Assembly (NCBI RefSeq): GCF_001562115.1
Contig: NZ_CP013926.1
Span: 682,001 to 746,000, forward strand
Direction: 5' to 3'
DNA: 64,000 bases
From: Alteromonas stellipolaris
GTDB lineage: Bacteria > Pseudomonadota > Gammaproteobacteria > Enterobacterales > Alteromonadaceae
Position numbers and translations under genes: made by a program. Shown piece after piece: positions 29,045 to 38,257 of this stretch. The notes beneath the pieces are model-generated. The model made no database searches. It had not been told where the DNA came from and saw nothing but the letters and a program-made list of their open reading frames with translations. Within the stretch, counting starts at the first letter, position 1, and every line of letters begins with the position of its first letter.

Positions 29045-30113
29045 AAAACTAAGTTTAGCCAGCAAGCGAGCTTTAGCGCGGGGGTATGATTCCCTAGGTC
29101 CTGACTGGATGACTGAATTTGATGTTACACCACTGAAAGGCGATTTTGCTTTTGAAGAAGGGGTTATAAGACGCGACCCGTCCTCTGTTATTAAAGTTGA
29201 TGGTGTGTATCACTGTTGGTATACACGAGGTACAGGAGAAACTGTAGGCTTTAACTCGAGTAATCCCAACGACAAGGTATTTCCGTGGGATTTAACCGAA
29301 GTATGGCATGCATCTTCTAAAGACGGTGAAACATGGAAAGAACACGGCATCGCAATTGGCCGCGGCGAACCAGGTGATTATGACGACAGAGCGGTATTCA
29401 CCCCTGAAGTCTTAGTCCATGGCGATAAATTCTATCTCGTTTACCAGACCGTTAAGGCGCCTTATACCAATCGACAGTTTGAGCATATCGCCATTGCAGT
29501 GGCCGATACGCCTTTTGGGCCTTGGCATAAATCGAAAGCGCCAATTTTATCGCCCGCACAAGATGGTGAGTGGAAGGGCAGTGAAGATAATCGGTTTAAT
29601 GTTAAGTCAAAAGGCAGTTTTGATAGTCATAAAGTACACGACCCTTGTTTATTAGCCTTTCAAGATAAATTTTATCTTTACTATAAAGGCGAAACCATGG
29701 GGGAGGAGATGAACATGGGCGGGCGTGAAATAAAGCATGGCGTTGCTGTGTCTGATTCTCCGTTTGGGCCTTATGCGAAGTCAGACTATAACCCTATTTC
29801 AAACAGTGGGCATGAAGTGGTGGTTTGGAATTACAATGACGGTATCGCTTCGTTACTTACCACCGATGGCCCAGAAAAAAACACGATTCAGTTTGCCAAA
29901 GACGGTATTAATTTCGATATTAAAGCCTACATAAAGGGAGCACCTGAAGCGATTGGGCTTTTCAGAGACGGCACAAATGAAAGCCAGGCTCCCGGACTAT
30001 CTTGGGGGTTATGTCACAAATATGATGCTAGCTGGAATTGGAATTTCATCTGCAAGTTCAAAACCCGTAAACAGATACTCGATGCAGGCACGTTTCAAAA
30101 TGAAGCCGGTTAG
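29037..30113 (+). CDS. GH117 alpha-1,3-(3,6-anhydro)-L-galactosidase (neoagarobiose hydrolase)
   Basis: Five-bladed beta-propeller glycosidase of 358 residues that splits neoagaro-oligosaccharides from the non-reducing end, giving AHG and galactose. Family blocks are clear: [74 protein letters not shown]. No signal peptide is present, so it acts in the cytoplasm. ATG overlaps the kinase stop by 8 nt and GAAGGAG precedes it, so it is translationally coupled to the kinase. Strongest single indicator that the locus handles agar-type galactan. Confidence 0.93.
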   Translation: MGEKLSLASKRALARGYDSLGPDWMTEFDVTPLKGDFAFEEGVIRRDPSSVIKVDGVYHCWYTRGTGETVGFNSSNPNDKVFPWDLTEVWHASSKDGETWKEHGIAIGRGEPGDYDDRAVFTPEVLVHGDKFYLVYQTVKAPYTNRQFEHIAIAVADTPFGPWHKSKAPILSPAQDGEWKGSEDNRFNVKSKGSFDSHKVHDPCLLAFQDKFYLYYKGETMGEEMNMGGREIKHGVAVSDSPFGPYAKSDYNPISNSGHEVVVWNYNDGIASLLTTDGPEKNTIQFAKDGINFDIKAYIKGAPEAIGLFRDGTNESQAPGLSWGLCHKYDASWNWNFICKFKTRKQILDAGTFQNEAG

Positions 30114-30244
30114 TTTGATATGCATTGTGCGAAATACAATTTTGGCTAAAGGGAAGGTGGTCTCAACGGCGAGATATGGTTGTCGCCTATTACCACATAA
30201 AATGAAGTTTTCAGGGCAGTACTACTGTTGATGGAGGCATTTAT

Positions 30245-31102
30245 ATGATTCAAGGTGTTTACTGCGAACCCTATTGCATCGAGCAGGGGGACGAGTTTGA
30301 ATTTCATCACGTGGAATTTGCAGACAACGAGGCGTACGACTGCGCTACCCATTTCCACGAAGTTCACGAATTTATAATATTTGAAAAAATTGAGGGCAGT
30401 TACTTTTACAGCCAAGGCGAGTCGTCCTTAAAAGACTCCGACATTGTTTTTACGCCAGCGGCAGAAACACACAATTTTGAGTGTACTGCTCGAGGAAAGT
30501 CTTGGTTTATCGTACAGTTTAAACCTCTCGTGCTGGAAACAAAAAACATGTCTAACGTACGTGCTTTTTTTGACCACGGTTTGCATTTGCGATTACCTGC
30601 TCGGCGCATCAACGAGATTCAGCAGCAGGTAAAGTGGCTTTATGAAAGTTATCACCACGACCCCCTTAGCCCACGAAGCATCACGCTCTTGAATCTGCTA
30701 ATTTGTACCATTGCTGAATATGCAACCTCTGTGGAAGCAAGTCAGTCACAACCCATTACACGCTCCCCGCTTTATGAAAAAATGCTGCCAGTCATTAATC
30801 AATTTAAGAACAGTACCGCGGTAGAATTATCGGTAACAGAGGCGGCTGAAGCATGTCATTTATCGCCCTCTCATTTCTCTAGAATGTTTAAACATATTTT
30901 CAGGGTTAATTACTCTGAGTATACGATGAAGCATAAGCTATATAGTGCCGCGCGCTTACTTAGCCAGTCGGGTTTGTCTGTGACGCAAATAAGTTACGAA
31001 CTAAATTTTTCTAGTCCTTCCCATTTTATATCCCAATTCAAAAAACACTTCTCAGTAACACCACGGCAATACCGCACCTCTTTTTCCAGTAAGGCATGGT
31101 AA
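30245..31102 (+). CDS. AraC-family transcriptional regulator
   Basis: A 285-residue regulator with an N-terminal cupin sensor (ATHFHEVHEFIIFEKIEGSYFY ... DIVFTPAAETHNFE; histidine-rich, sugar-binding type) and a C-terminal double helix-turn-helix (EAAEACHLSPSHFSRMFKH; LSVTQISYELNFSSPSHFISQFKKHFSVTPRQYR). ATG preceded by TGGAGG. Placed between the GH117 operon and the P450 operon, both on the same strand. The P450 promoter lacks the PUL palindrome, so AraC is a good candidate activator of it. Ligand unknown. Confidence 0.92.
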   Translation: MIQGVYCEPYCIEQGDEFEFHHVEFADNEAYDCATHFHEVHEFIIFEKIEGSYFYSQGESSLKDSDIVFTPAAETHNFECTARGKSWFIVQFKPLVLETKNMSNVRAFFDHGLHLRLPARRINEIQQQVKWLYESYHHDPLSPRSITLLNLLICTIAEYATSVEASQSQPITRSPLYEKMLPVINQFKNSTAVELSVTEAAEACHLSPSHFSRMFKHIFRVNYSEYTMKHKLYSAARLLSQSGLSVTQISYELNFSSPSHFISQFKKHFSVTPRQYRTSFSSKAW

Positions 31103-31254
31103 TGCTATTTAAAGCCCATTTAAGAAGCGTTTTTCTACTAATTCGACATATTTTTGATATTTCTTTGCATTGAGGTGCCATTAATACCCAATCGATATTG
31201 CTAAAGTTTATTCGTACTGCACTTCTGCTTAACCGCGTTTAAAGGAGATTGGGA

Positions 31255-32547
31255 ATGCAAACGAAGAATAGCGATGGGGGCTGTGGAACACCTTCACATC
31301 AGCAATTTGAGGGGGAGAAATCAAAGTGCCCTATGTCTGAACATGTTATGGGCAATGTGAGTCAGCTTGACGACCCCTTTACTGCGTTGCGACAAGGTGA
31401 TGGCGTACTCGATATAGACGATCAGGGCGATCCAGTAAAGATGGTGCTGGGTCTGAAAGACGTTAGAAAAGCGGCTCACAGTTGGCAACTGTTCCAGTCG
31501 GGGGCAATTCCCGGTCGCATTGTTGTACCTTCAGAGGTGGCAATCCGCGATGTACGACAACTTCCATTTGAACTAGATCCTCCAGCCCATAAAGGTTTTA
31601 GGGGGCTACTAGAGCCCTGGTTCAAAAGGCCTGCTGGGAAAGCCTACCAAGACAAACTGACTGACATTGTTAGCATTATGTTCGATAGCATACTCGACAA
31701 TCATACTGCTATAAACAAGCGCTCCTCTCCCGAAATGGTTACTCATGATGCGGTAAAAGATATTGCCTTGGTTTTACAGTCTCGCGCGCTAACCGTGCTC
31801 ATTAATGTACCCATGACAGAAGCGCAAACATGGATTAATTGGGGAACACATGTATTTAGAAGTGACGATAACCCCTTAGATGCGAGCAAAGCGAATGTAT
31901 TGTACGACTATCTCGACGAGCAAATAGCGCATGCCAAAAAGGCTCCAGGTGAAGATATTTACACCGAATTACTTCACGCCGAAGTGGAAGGTAAAGCGCT
32001 AACTGAAGAAGAAATCAAAGGGATAATGATACTTACCTTTGCAGGGGGCAGAGACACAGTTATTAATGCTCTTACCAATTCCCTTGCCTACTTTTCAGAA
32101 AATCCTGACGCACTGAATTTTATTAATGAACACCCTGAAAACCTCAATAGCGCAATAGAAGAATTGCTGCGCTATTTTTCGCCGTTAACCCATATGGGGC
32201 GAGTAGCCACAAAAGACACCCAAGTTGCGGGGCACGATGTAGCGTATGACTCACGCATTTCACTGTGTTGGGCATCGGCAAATCGTGATGAATCCGTATT
32301 TGAGTCACCCAATGAAGTCAATCTAACCCGTAAAGCGAACCCTCACGTCGCGTTTGGTTTTGGAATTCATAACTGTTTAGGGGCTACCCATGCAAGGGCG
32401 TTGCTCAGAATTTGGGTGGGACAATTAGCCGAGCGCGTAGCAAGGGTAGAGGTGGTTGAAGCCGATGAAAATACTGAGCAGTGGGGAGAGGTTGCTCGCA
32501 AAGTTGGTTTTCATAAATTGCTAGTACGATTACACAAGCGCGCATAA
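31255..32547 (+). CDS. Cytochrome P450, candidate 6-O-methyl-D-galactose demethylase
   Basis: Class I bacterial P450 of 430 residues. The haem-cysteine loop is FGFGIHNCLG (cysteine near residue 377), the ExxR motif is in EELLRYFSP and the I-helix has FAGGRDTVINA. ATG 31255 is 7 nt after AAAGGAGA; the TTG two codons earlier is rejected. Ferredoxin and FAD reductase genes follow directly, giving a complete three-component system. P450s of this type (CYP236A) in porphyran PULs of marine bacteria remove the O-methyl group of 6-O-methyl-D-galactose, releasing formaldehyde; the location in a GH117/GH50/GH16 locus supports that role here. Confidence 0.85.
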   Translation: MQTKNSDGGCGTPSHQQFEGEKSKCPMSEHVMGNVSQLDDPFTALRQGDGVLDIDDQGDPVKMVLGLKDVRKAAHSWQLFQSGAIPGRIVVPSEVAIRDVRQLPFELDPPAHKGFRGLLEPWFKRPAGKAYQDKLTDIVSIMFDSILDNHTAINKRSSPEMVTHDAVKDIALVLQSRALTVLINVPMTEAQTWINWGTHVFRSDDNPLDASKANVLYDYLDEQIAHAKKAPGEDIYTELLHAEVEGKALTEEEIKGIMILTFAGGRDTVINALTNSLAYFSENPDALNFINEHPENLNSAIEELLRYFSPLTHMGRVATKDTQVAGHDVAYDSRISLCWASANRDESVFESPNEVNLTRKANPHVAFGFGIHNCLGATHARALLRIWVGQLAERVARVEVVEADENTEQWGEVARKVGFHKLLVRLHKRA

Positions 32548-32601
32548 AACTGTTTAAAACCCGTAATGTCGCGGAGGCTTTCCGCTTAATTGGAGAAGAT
32601 A

Positions 32602-32913
32602 ATGATCAAAGTAACGTTCAATACTGCCGATGGCGAACAAATAGTCGCTGAAGGCACAGGCGGTTCTATGATGGAACTAGCCTTAGAAAACAATGTGCCT
32701 GGCATTGATGGTGATTGTGGGGGCGTGTGTTCTTGTGCTACTTGCCATGTCCATATTGCTCAGGATGACTTTGCCAAAGTGGGCGAGCCCAATGATATTG
32801 AAAAGGACATGCTGGAATTAACCAATGATGTATCAGGCACGAGTCGCCTTTGCTGTCAGGTGCCCTTATCAGAGGATATAGATGGCATTAGCGTGACTGT
32901 GGTAAGGGACTAG
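32602..32913 (+). CDS. [2Fe-2S] ferredoxin, putidaredoxin type
   Basis: Electron carrier of 103 residues for the adjacent P450. Cluster cysteines follow the putidaredoxin/adrenodoxin pattern: DCGGVCSCATCHV supplies three ligands and RLCCQVP the fourth. There are two extra cysteines next to the ligands (GVC and the second C of LCC), an unusual trait. ATG 32602 follows GGAGAAG; the upstream TTG at 32590 is unlikely. Lies 54 nt after the P450 and 3 nt before the reductase. Confidence 0.93.
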   Translation: MIKVTFNTADGEQIVAEGTGGSMMELALENNVPGIDGDCGGVCSCATCHVHIAQDDFAKVGEPNDIEKDMLELTNDVSGTSRLCCQVPLSEDIDGISVTVVRD

Positions 32914-32916
32914 GTG

Positions 32917-34302
32917 ATGACGTTTTTGGCTACTGCTGAAGAAACTTCAAATCAACAAACCTGCGTTATTATTGGTGCAAGCCATGCAGGCGTGACGTGT
33001 GCCTTTGAATTGCGTAAACAAGGTTTCGCTGGGCGAATTCTACTCGTTGATGGGGGGAAGCACCTTCCCTACCATCGACCTCCATTATCAAAAGCCTACT
33101 TAAGCGTGCCAGTGGGTGAACCTCCACCGAAGCTCAAGTCAGAAGCCGCCTATACCAAGGCTAACATCGAACTGTTATTGGGGGTGAACGCAACCTATAT
33201 CAGTACTGATAAAAAAATGGTTTATGTTAAAAGCATCAGCGCACCGTTTGAACAGCGTAAGTTAGTATTTACTCACTTAGTTTTGGCCACAGGGGCTACA
33301 CCAATTATTCCCCCTGTTGATGGGCTTAACGGGTGTTTTGAAAAGGCGAGAGAAAATACGCAAAACAATGTACTCGTGATGAGAAACGCCGATAACGCAA
33401 TGTCGCTGAAAGCATTAGTGAATAATCCGAATAAACCAATAGCTGATTTCCACGCTGTTGTGATTGGCGCAGGCTATATAGGGCTAGAAGCCGCATCATC
33501 ACTTCGAAAAGCGGGAGCGCAAGTGACCGTGATTGAGCGAGAAAGTCGTCCACTGGCAAGAGTCGCTAGCGAAGAGGTTTCACAATTTGTCGAAACCTTA
33601 CATAGACACCAAGGTGTTAATATCATGTGCAATGAAGCTGTTGTATCTGTCGCGCCGAGTGCTTCGCAAGTAACCCCAAAAAAAGAAGTCACTGCGCAAT
33701 ATGACGTTGTGTGTAATAGCGGTAAACGTCTTCTTGTAGATTGTATATTAATTGGTGCTGGAGTTTGCATAAATACTGAGTTGGCGGCCAGTGCAAACTT
33801 GCAAATAGAGAAGCGCGCGATACGCGTTGATGGTCGCATGCAAACAAGTAACGATATCATTTGGGCGATAGGTGATTGCACCGTATTTCCCCACCCTGAG
33901 TACGGAAACGATACACATATTGAATCGGTACAAAATGCCCTGGAGCAAGCCAAAATTGCAGCCAAAAATGTTACGCTAAGTACGAATCAAGATACTATAT
34001 GTAGAACCGGAATAACGCCTTCAGCATACTGCGCCATACCTTGGTTTTGGTCAGATCAATTCGATATCAAATTGCAAATAGCAGGGCTCATGCAAAGCGC
34101 TGACACCCGTATTCTGCGAATAGATTCAGAGCATGCTCGTTCAATTTGGCATTTTAAAGGGGATACCTTGTGTTGCGTTGAGGCAATTAATTCTCCTAAA
34201 GCCTATGTGTTAGGCAGTAAATGGATTGCAGCCCATGCAGTTATAGACCCGCAAAAACTTATCGACCCTTCAATTGACTTAACCACACTTAACTCTGACT
34301 GA
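32917..34302 (+). CDS. FAD-dependent ferredoxin reductase
   Basis: Putidaredoxin-reductase-like flavoprotein of 461 residues passing electrons from NAD(P)H to the ferredoxin. FAD motif VIIGASHAGVTCAFELR, NAD motif VVIGAGYIGLEAASSLRKAG, the second FAD motif IWAIGDCTVF and the C-terminal IPWFWSDQFDIKLQIAG, a signature of this reductase class. An in-frame GTG sits one codon upstream of the ATG at 32917. With the P450 and ferredoxin it makes a self-contained monooxygenase unit. Confidence 0.92.
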   Translation: MTFLATAEETSNQQTCVIIGASHAGVTCAFELRKQGFAGRILLVDGGKHLPYHRPPLSKAYLSVPVGEPPPKLKSEAAYTKANIELLLGVNATYISTDKKMVYVKSISAPFEQRKLVFTHLVLATGATPIIPPVDGLNGCFEKARENTQNNVLVMRNADNAMSLKALVNNPNKPIADFHAVVIGAGYIGLEAASSLRKAGAQVTVIERESRPLARVASEEVSQFVETLHRHQGVNIMCNEAVVSVAPSASQVTPKKEVTAQYDVVCNSGKRLLVDCILIGAGVCINTELAASANLQIEKRAIRVDGRMQTSNDIIWAIGDCTVFPHPEYGNDTHIESVQNALEQAKIAAKNVTLSTNQDTICRTGITPSAYCAIPWFWSDQFDIKLQIAGLMQSADTRILRIDSEHARSIWHFKGDTLCCVEAINSPKAYVLGSKWIAAHAVIDPQKLIDPSIDLTTLNSD

Positions 34303-34387
34303 CAATTTATCGAAGTAGTAGACCAACCATCGCACTCACAGAATACGAGAGTAGGTGAAATTCTTGTTATCCTAATGTATATTGTAA

Positions 34388-34399
34388 ATTGTAAACAAT
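34388..34399. promoter_or_regulatory. PUL operator, one mismatch (VCBS lipoprotein)
   Basis: ATTGTAAACAAT, in the 250-nt gap between the ferredoxin reductase and the first VCBS/ASPIC gene, 155 bp before the lipoprotein ATG and 30 bp before a small possible leader frame. Confidence 0.6.
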
Positions 34400-34428
34400 T
34401 TGTTTTAATTGAAAAGGGTATACCTTCA

Positions 34429-34557
34429 ATGAAAGGCAGTGATACTCGTAAGGCTGATTTTAAACCCAGAGACAACGAGATTGCTGAGCTGTTAGATAAA
34501 GGATGCAGACGCGTGGCACCTGTTCACCGTTTATCAGTAAAGAGGCAGGTAAGATGA
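34429..34557 (+). CDS. Possible 42-aa leader peptide coupled to the VCBS lipoprotein
   Basis: A short frame that begins at ATG 34429 with AAAAGGG upstream and ends in a TGA overlapping the lipoprotein ATG (ATGA), the classic arrangement for translational coupling. The sequence is very charged (KADFKPRDNEIAELLDKGC) with no known family. It follows an operator, so it would be the first translated frame of that transcript. Real peptide or chance frame cannot be settled here. Confidence 0.35.
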   Translation: MKGSDTRKADFKPRDNEIAELLDKGCRRVAPVHRLSVKRQVR

Positions 34558-37217
34558 TAAAACAAAAATTAATAATGGCATTCGCGTTTTTTTGTGGGAT
34601 GTGTGTACTAACCGGTTGTGGCACTTCACAACCGACCGCAGTCACCGCCAACAATACCATAATGGTGACACCAGAAGCGCCGGTAGAGATTGTTATTGTC
34701 GCAGACACACTCGGGCCTAAGCGTATTACTTTTATCGTTGATAATCTTAAGTCTTACGCCAACCTTTCACTTTATCAGGGCACAAAATTACTCGCTGATA
34801 ACCTTAATGTGCCAGTGCAAGGCGAGCAAGTTATTAGTGCGTTAGTCGATGTGGGTCAAACGGGAGAAATCTCGTTGTCGCTGCGCACGTTAAATGCACA
34901 AGTAAACATACTTTCTTGGCATGTCGATGATGTGGAATTCAGTAATTTACCTCAGTTTGAAGATATTACCGAGACGGCGGGTTTAGACAAAGTAATATCA
35001 TTGAAGTATGGCGGCCCCAGTGTTGCTGATCTTGATCAAGACGGAGACTACGATCTCGTACTTAATAATCATAACGCTGAAACCAGCAAGATATATTTGA
35101 ACAACGGCGATGGCACTGTCGTTAAATATCACACTGACTTATCTCGTTGGTTTATGCAGGATTTACATGGTACGGCGCTCGGTGATTATGACCGAGACGG
35201 CGATTTAGATTTGTTGTTAAGCCGAGGAGGGGGAAATGGCAAGAACCCTTCGGTGTCTTATTTTTACCTTAACGATGATATCAACTTTGTGCGTTTTACT
35301 GGTGATGCAGGAATAAATAAAGGTGGTCGAGGTCGGGGGGCTCGCTGGATTGATATGGATTTAGATGGTGATCTCGACTTGTTCATCATGAATGAAACCA
35401 GCTTATTCAAGAAGTCACCGCAGCACATATTTTTTGAAAACATGGGAAAGGGCCGATTTAATCAGCGCCGTGTGAAAGGCTTAGAAGATGTTACCGCGTC
35501 CCGCACTTTGGTGACCGATTTTAACCGCGATGGCATAGACGATATCATCATGTATAGCCCACTTTCTCTTTGGCAAGGCAACGGCGACTTCGGATACGAC
35601 AATGTTACTACTATGCTGCCCTCATCAGTGACTGATACTGCAAGTGTTATGGCAATGACTGACATTGATATCGACAACGATGGGGACCTAGACCTTTATT
35701 TAGCCCGCGGTAAGAAATTTGAGCACGGTTTTGGTGAAAGTCCCTCGGTTGATTTCGACCCAGTTGAAAAGACCTTCTCAATAAAAACCCGTGGATATAA
35801 AGGTATCGACGAATTCTCATTTAATGCTGAAAGCGAGATAACCTTAACCAATTATTATTTTCTAGGGCAGTCTGGCTTTAGAGGAAAAGACTATCCGGCC
35901 TTTCTTGGAAGTAATAAACAGCCTCATATGGTGCCCTCAGGTGGAGAGTTTAGTTTTAGTGCATCTATGGCGCAAGGTTGGCCTTCTGAGCGCAATGCAA
36001 ACGGTGTGTACTTCGGCCACACAGGTAAAGGCAAGTGGAAAGCTGAGCTGGTAAGAAACGGCAATATATTTTGGTCTTACTTCTTTACGCTCAAAGGCAT
36101 AAATGAGGCAAATACGGCATTTGAACCAGATAATCGAAATCAACAGGATATCCTTCTTGAAAACAGAAACGGGAAATTTGTGGATGTTTCTGACCAGTGG
36201 CAAATACCAGTAGGCGGCAATGCACTGGGCGTTACAACAGGAGATTTTAATAACGACGGTTTTCAGGACCTCTTTGTGTACCGATGGGGGCGCGTTGACA
36301 AACGTATTGCTGACAACATGTTGCTTAATACCGGTAAGGGCTATTTTGAAGCTACGACCATGCATGGCGCTAGCGACCATGGCGGCCCAGGCTTTGGGGA
36401 TATGGGGCAAGCGTTTGACTTCGATTTAGATGGAAAGGTGGATTTACTATCTGGTAGTGAGCACGGCTATTGGAATTTATACCTTAACACTTCCAAAAAT
36501 GCAGGGAGGCATACGCTAGTTAAGGTAGGTTACTCACCCGACGAGCAGGTAGATGCCTTGGGCGCACATGTGGAAGTTGAAACATCTGAAGGAAAACAGT
36601 TTCGGCGAATTGGTTCAGCTGGTGAAATATTCTCCCAAAGCTTCCTCAACATTGTTCATTTTGGCGTGGGTACTGCTCATCAGATAGAACAAATAACCGT
36701 GCGCTGGCGAAATGGCGAAACACAGAAAATTTTGCATCCAGACATTAATAAGCGCGTAAATTTCGGTCTTGCCAAACCATCAATATCCTCAGTACATCCA
36801 GTAGTGCAAGAGCTTGAAGAACCCCATTCAAACTCTGACGCTGCACAGGCTCCTTTCATCAAAATTAAAGGTAAAAGTGCACTTGCCAAGCTAGGGATTG
36901 CGATTGGCGAGCCAATTGAGCTAACGGCTGATTACCATGCTGGCGGGCAGCACCAAGTAATAGCCGCCGATGAAGGCGGGGTACAATTTTGGTTGCGTCA
37001 CCAAACGCCGAGTCATGTTCCAGTTGAAGACCGCGTTGTAGTAGACAATAACGCACTATATAGCACAAAAGGTAAGGCAACCGCACTCATTCAGACGACG
37101 GGCTTAGCGCCAACATCATTGTTGCCCGAAGGGCATTTCTACTCCTTGCGCGCCATTTTTACTTCAAGCGACGGCAAGATGTACGAAGACGCATTGGGCG
37201 AAGTCATTCTGTATTAA
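34554..37217 (+). CDS. VCBS/FG-GAP repeat lipoprotein with ASPIC/UnbV domain (copy 1)
   Basis: Secreted lipoprotein of 887 residues; lipobox FCGMCVLTGCG near residue 20. The body holds at least seven calcium-type propeller loops (DLDQDGDYDLV, DYDRDGDLDLLL, DMDLDGDLDLFI, DFNRDGIDDIIM, DIDNDGDLDLYL, DFNNDGFQDLFV, DFDLDGKVDLLS), then an ASPIC/UnbV-like domain (RRIGSAGEIFSQSFLNIVHFGVG ... ITVRWRNGET) and a C-terminal beta domain. ATG 34554 with AGAGGCAGG is preferred to the ATG 51 nt upstream. A homologue lies at 43626-45917. Likely a surface glycan-binding or enzyme-associated protein; no catalytic site is recognised. Confidence 0.85.
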   Translation: MIKQKLIMAFAFFCGMCVLTGCGTSQPTAVTANNTIMVTPEAPVEIVIVADTLGPKRITFIVDNLKSYANLSLYQGTKLLADNLNVPVQGEQVISALVDVGQTGEISLSLRTLNAQVNILSWHVDDVEFSNLPQFEDITETAGLDKVISLKYGGPSVADLDQDGDYDLVLNNHNAETSKIYLNNGDGTVVKYHTDLSRWFMQDLHGTALGDYDRDGDLDLLLSRGGGNGKNPSVSYFYLNDDINFVRFTGDAGINKGGRGRGARWIDMDLDGDLDLFIMNETSLFKKSPQHIFFENMGKGRFNQRRVKGLEDVTASRTLVTDFNRDGIDDIIMYSPLSLWQGNGDFGYDNVTTMLPSSVTDTASVMAMTDIDIDNDGDLDLYLARGKKFEHGFGESPSVDFDPVEKTFSIKTRGYKGIDEFSFNAESEITLTNYYFLGQSGFRGKDYPAFLGSNKQPHMVPSGGEFSFSASMAQGWPSERNANGVYFGHTGKGKWKAELVRNGNIFWSYFFTLKGINEANTAFEPDNRNQQDILLENRNGKFVDVSDQWQIPVGGNALGVTTGDFNNDGFQDLFVYRWGRVDKRIADNMLLNTGKGYFEATTMHGASDHGGPGFGDMGQAFDFDLDGKVDLLSGSEHGYWNLYLNTSKNAGRHTLVKVGYSPDEQVDALGAHVEVETSEGKQFRRIGSAGEIFSQSFLNIVHFGVGTAHQIEQITVRWRNGETQKILHPDINKRVNFGLAKPSISSVHPVVQELEEPHSNSDAAQAPFIKIKGKSALAKLGIAIGEPIELTADYHAGGQHQVIAADEGGVQFWLRHQTPSHVPVEDRVVVDNNALYSTKGKATALIQTTGLAPTSLLPEGHFYSLRAIFTSSDGKMYEDALGEVILY

Positions 37218-37239
37218 ATTATCGAGAAGGAGATAAACC

Positions 37240-38244
37240 TTGCTAGGACAAAACGATTGGACTTATCAAATTGATGAGATGTGGGGCGAGCATAATCCTG
37301 CGAAACCCAAACCTGAAAATGCGCATGCGTTAGCGTTTTTAGACGACAGGCTTTTATTGGTTACTGATAATCTCGATCACAACGTTATAGAATATGATAG
37401 CAACGGCAAAGTTATTGATGCATGGGGCAAGCAATGGCCAGGCGCTCATGGCATCAAAGTAGTGCCTGATGGCGACAGTACCGCCATTTTTATTGTTGAT
37501 AGCGGCTGGGTATTAAACAGTAAGTGGGACGGTACAAGTTACGATAAGTGGGACTCACCGTATAATAAAATGCGTCAGCAAGCCGGCTCAGTGGCCAAGC
37601 TAGATAAAGAGGGAAAGGTGCTGTTTTCTATAGGGCACCCTCAAACAGTGGGCGCCTATCGTGATGACATGCCATTTAATCCAACCGATATGGTTGTTAC
37701 CGATAACGGCGACTTTTATATTGTAGACGGATACGGCAGTGACTACATATTGCACTATGATAAGCATGGACGTTACCTACAAAAGTTTGGAAAAGAGAAT
37801 GCCAATAGTGCTGAAAATATCAATAACGGACATGGCATTACGCTAGATTACCGAGGTGAGACGCCTTTATTGTTGGTAAGTTCAAGAGCTGACCACTGCC
37901 TGAAATGGTATACCCTCTATGGTGAATTTATACGTACCCTACACGTACCCGGGGCATTTATTCATGCGCCTCTTTTTAATGGCAAGCATATGATAGCTGC
38001 AGTATGTTGGACAGGCGACACTTCAGCTCCTGAATTGAACTCAGGGGTGATATGTATCTTTGATGAGAACGAAACTTTGGTATCGGTTTTAGGCGGTGAG
38101 CTGCCTGAACATGGTGCGCCCGTAAGAAGTGATAAAAAACACTTCTATCATTGTCATGGACTCGAGCAAGATAAAGACGGTAATTTATATTTAGCACAGT
38201 GGAAGGCGGATGCAATGCATCCCATACGTTTACTCAAATGCTAG
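37240..38244 (+). CDS. NHL-repeat beta-propeller protein
   Basis: A 334-residue protein built of NHL-type repeats (NPTDMVVTDNGDFYIVDGYG, HGITLDYRGETPLLLVSSR, HGLEQDKDGNLYLAQWK), similar in style to the lyase domain of peptidyl-glycine amidating enzymes and to lactonase-type propellers. TTG start at 37240, fixed by an AGAAGGAGAT site 5 nt before it. No signal peptide is seen, so it may be cytoplasmic. It follows the VCBS lipoprotein by 22 nt and is probably in the same transcript. Conserved histidines in HGI/HGL positions could bind metal. A sugar-lactone hydrolase is one option, unproven. Confidence 0.75.
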   Translation: MLGQNDWTYQIDEMWGEHNPAKPKPENAHALAFLDDRLLLVTDNLDHNVIEYDSNGKVIDAWGKQWPGAHGIKVVPDGDSTAIFIVDSGWVLNSKWDGTSYDKWDSPYNKMRQQAGSVAKLDKEGKVLFSIGHPQTVGAYRDDMPFNPTDMVVTDNGDFYIVDGYGSDYILHYDKHGRYLQKFGKENANSAENINNGHGITLDYRGETPLLLVSSRADHCLKWYTLYGEFIRTLHVPGAFIHAPLFNGKHMIAAVCWTGDTSAPELNSGVICIFDENETLVSVLGGELPEHGAPVRSDKKHFYHCHGLEQDKDGNLYLAQWKADAMHPIRLLKC

Positions 38245-38257
38245 CATTACGGGGAGT

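Noticed and set aside
33474..33965. 163-aa frame antisense to the ferredoxin reductase
   Set aside because: Shadow of a well-supported flavoprotein gene.
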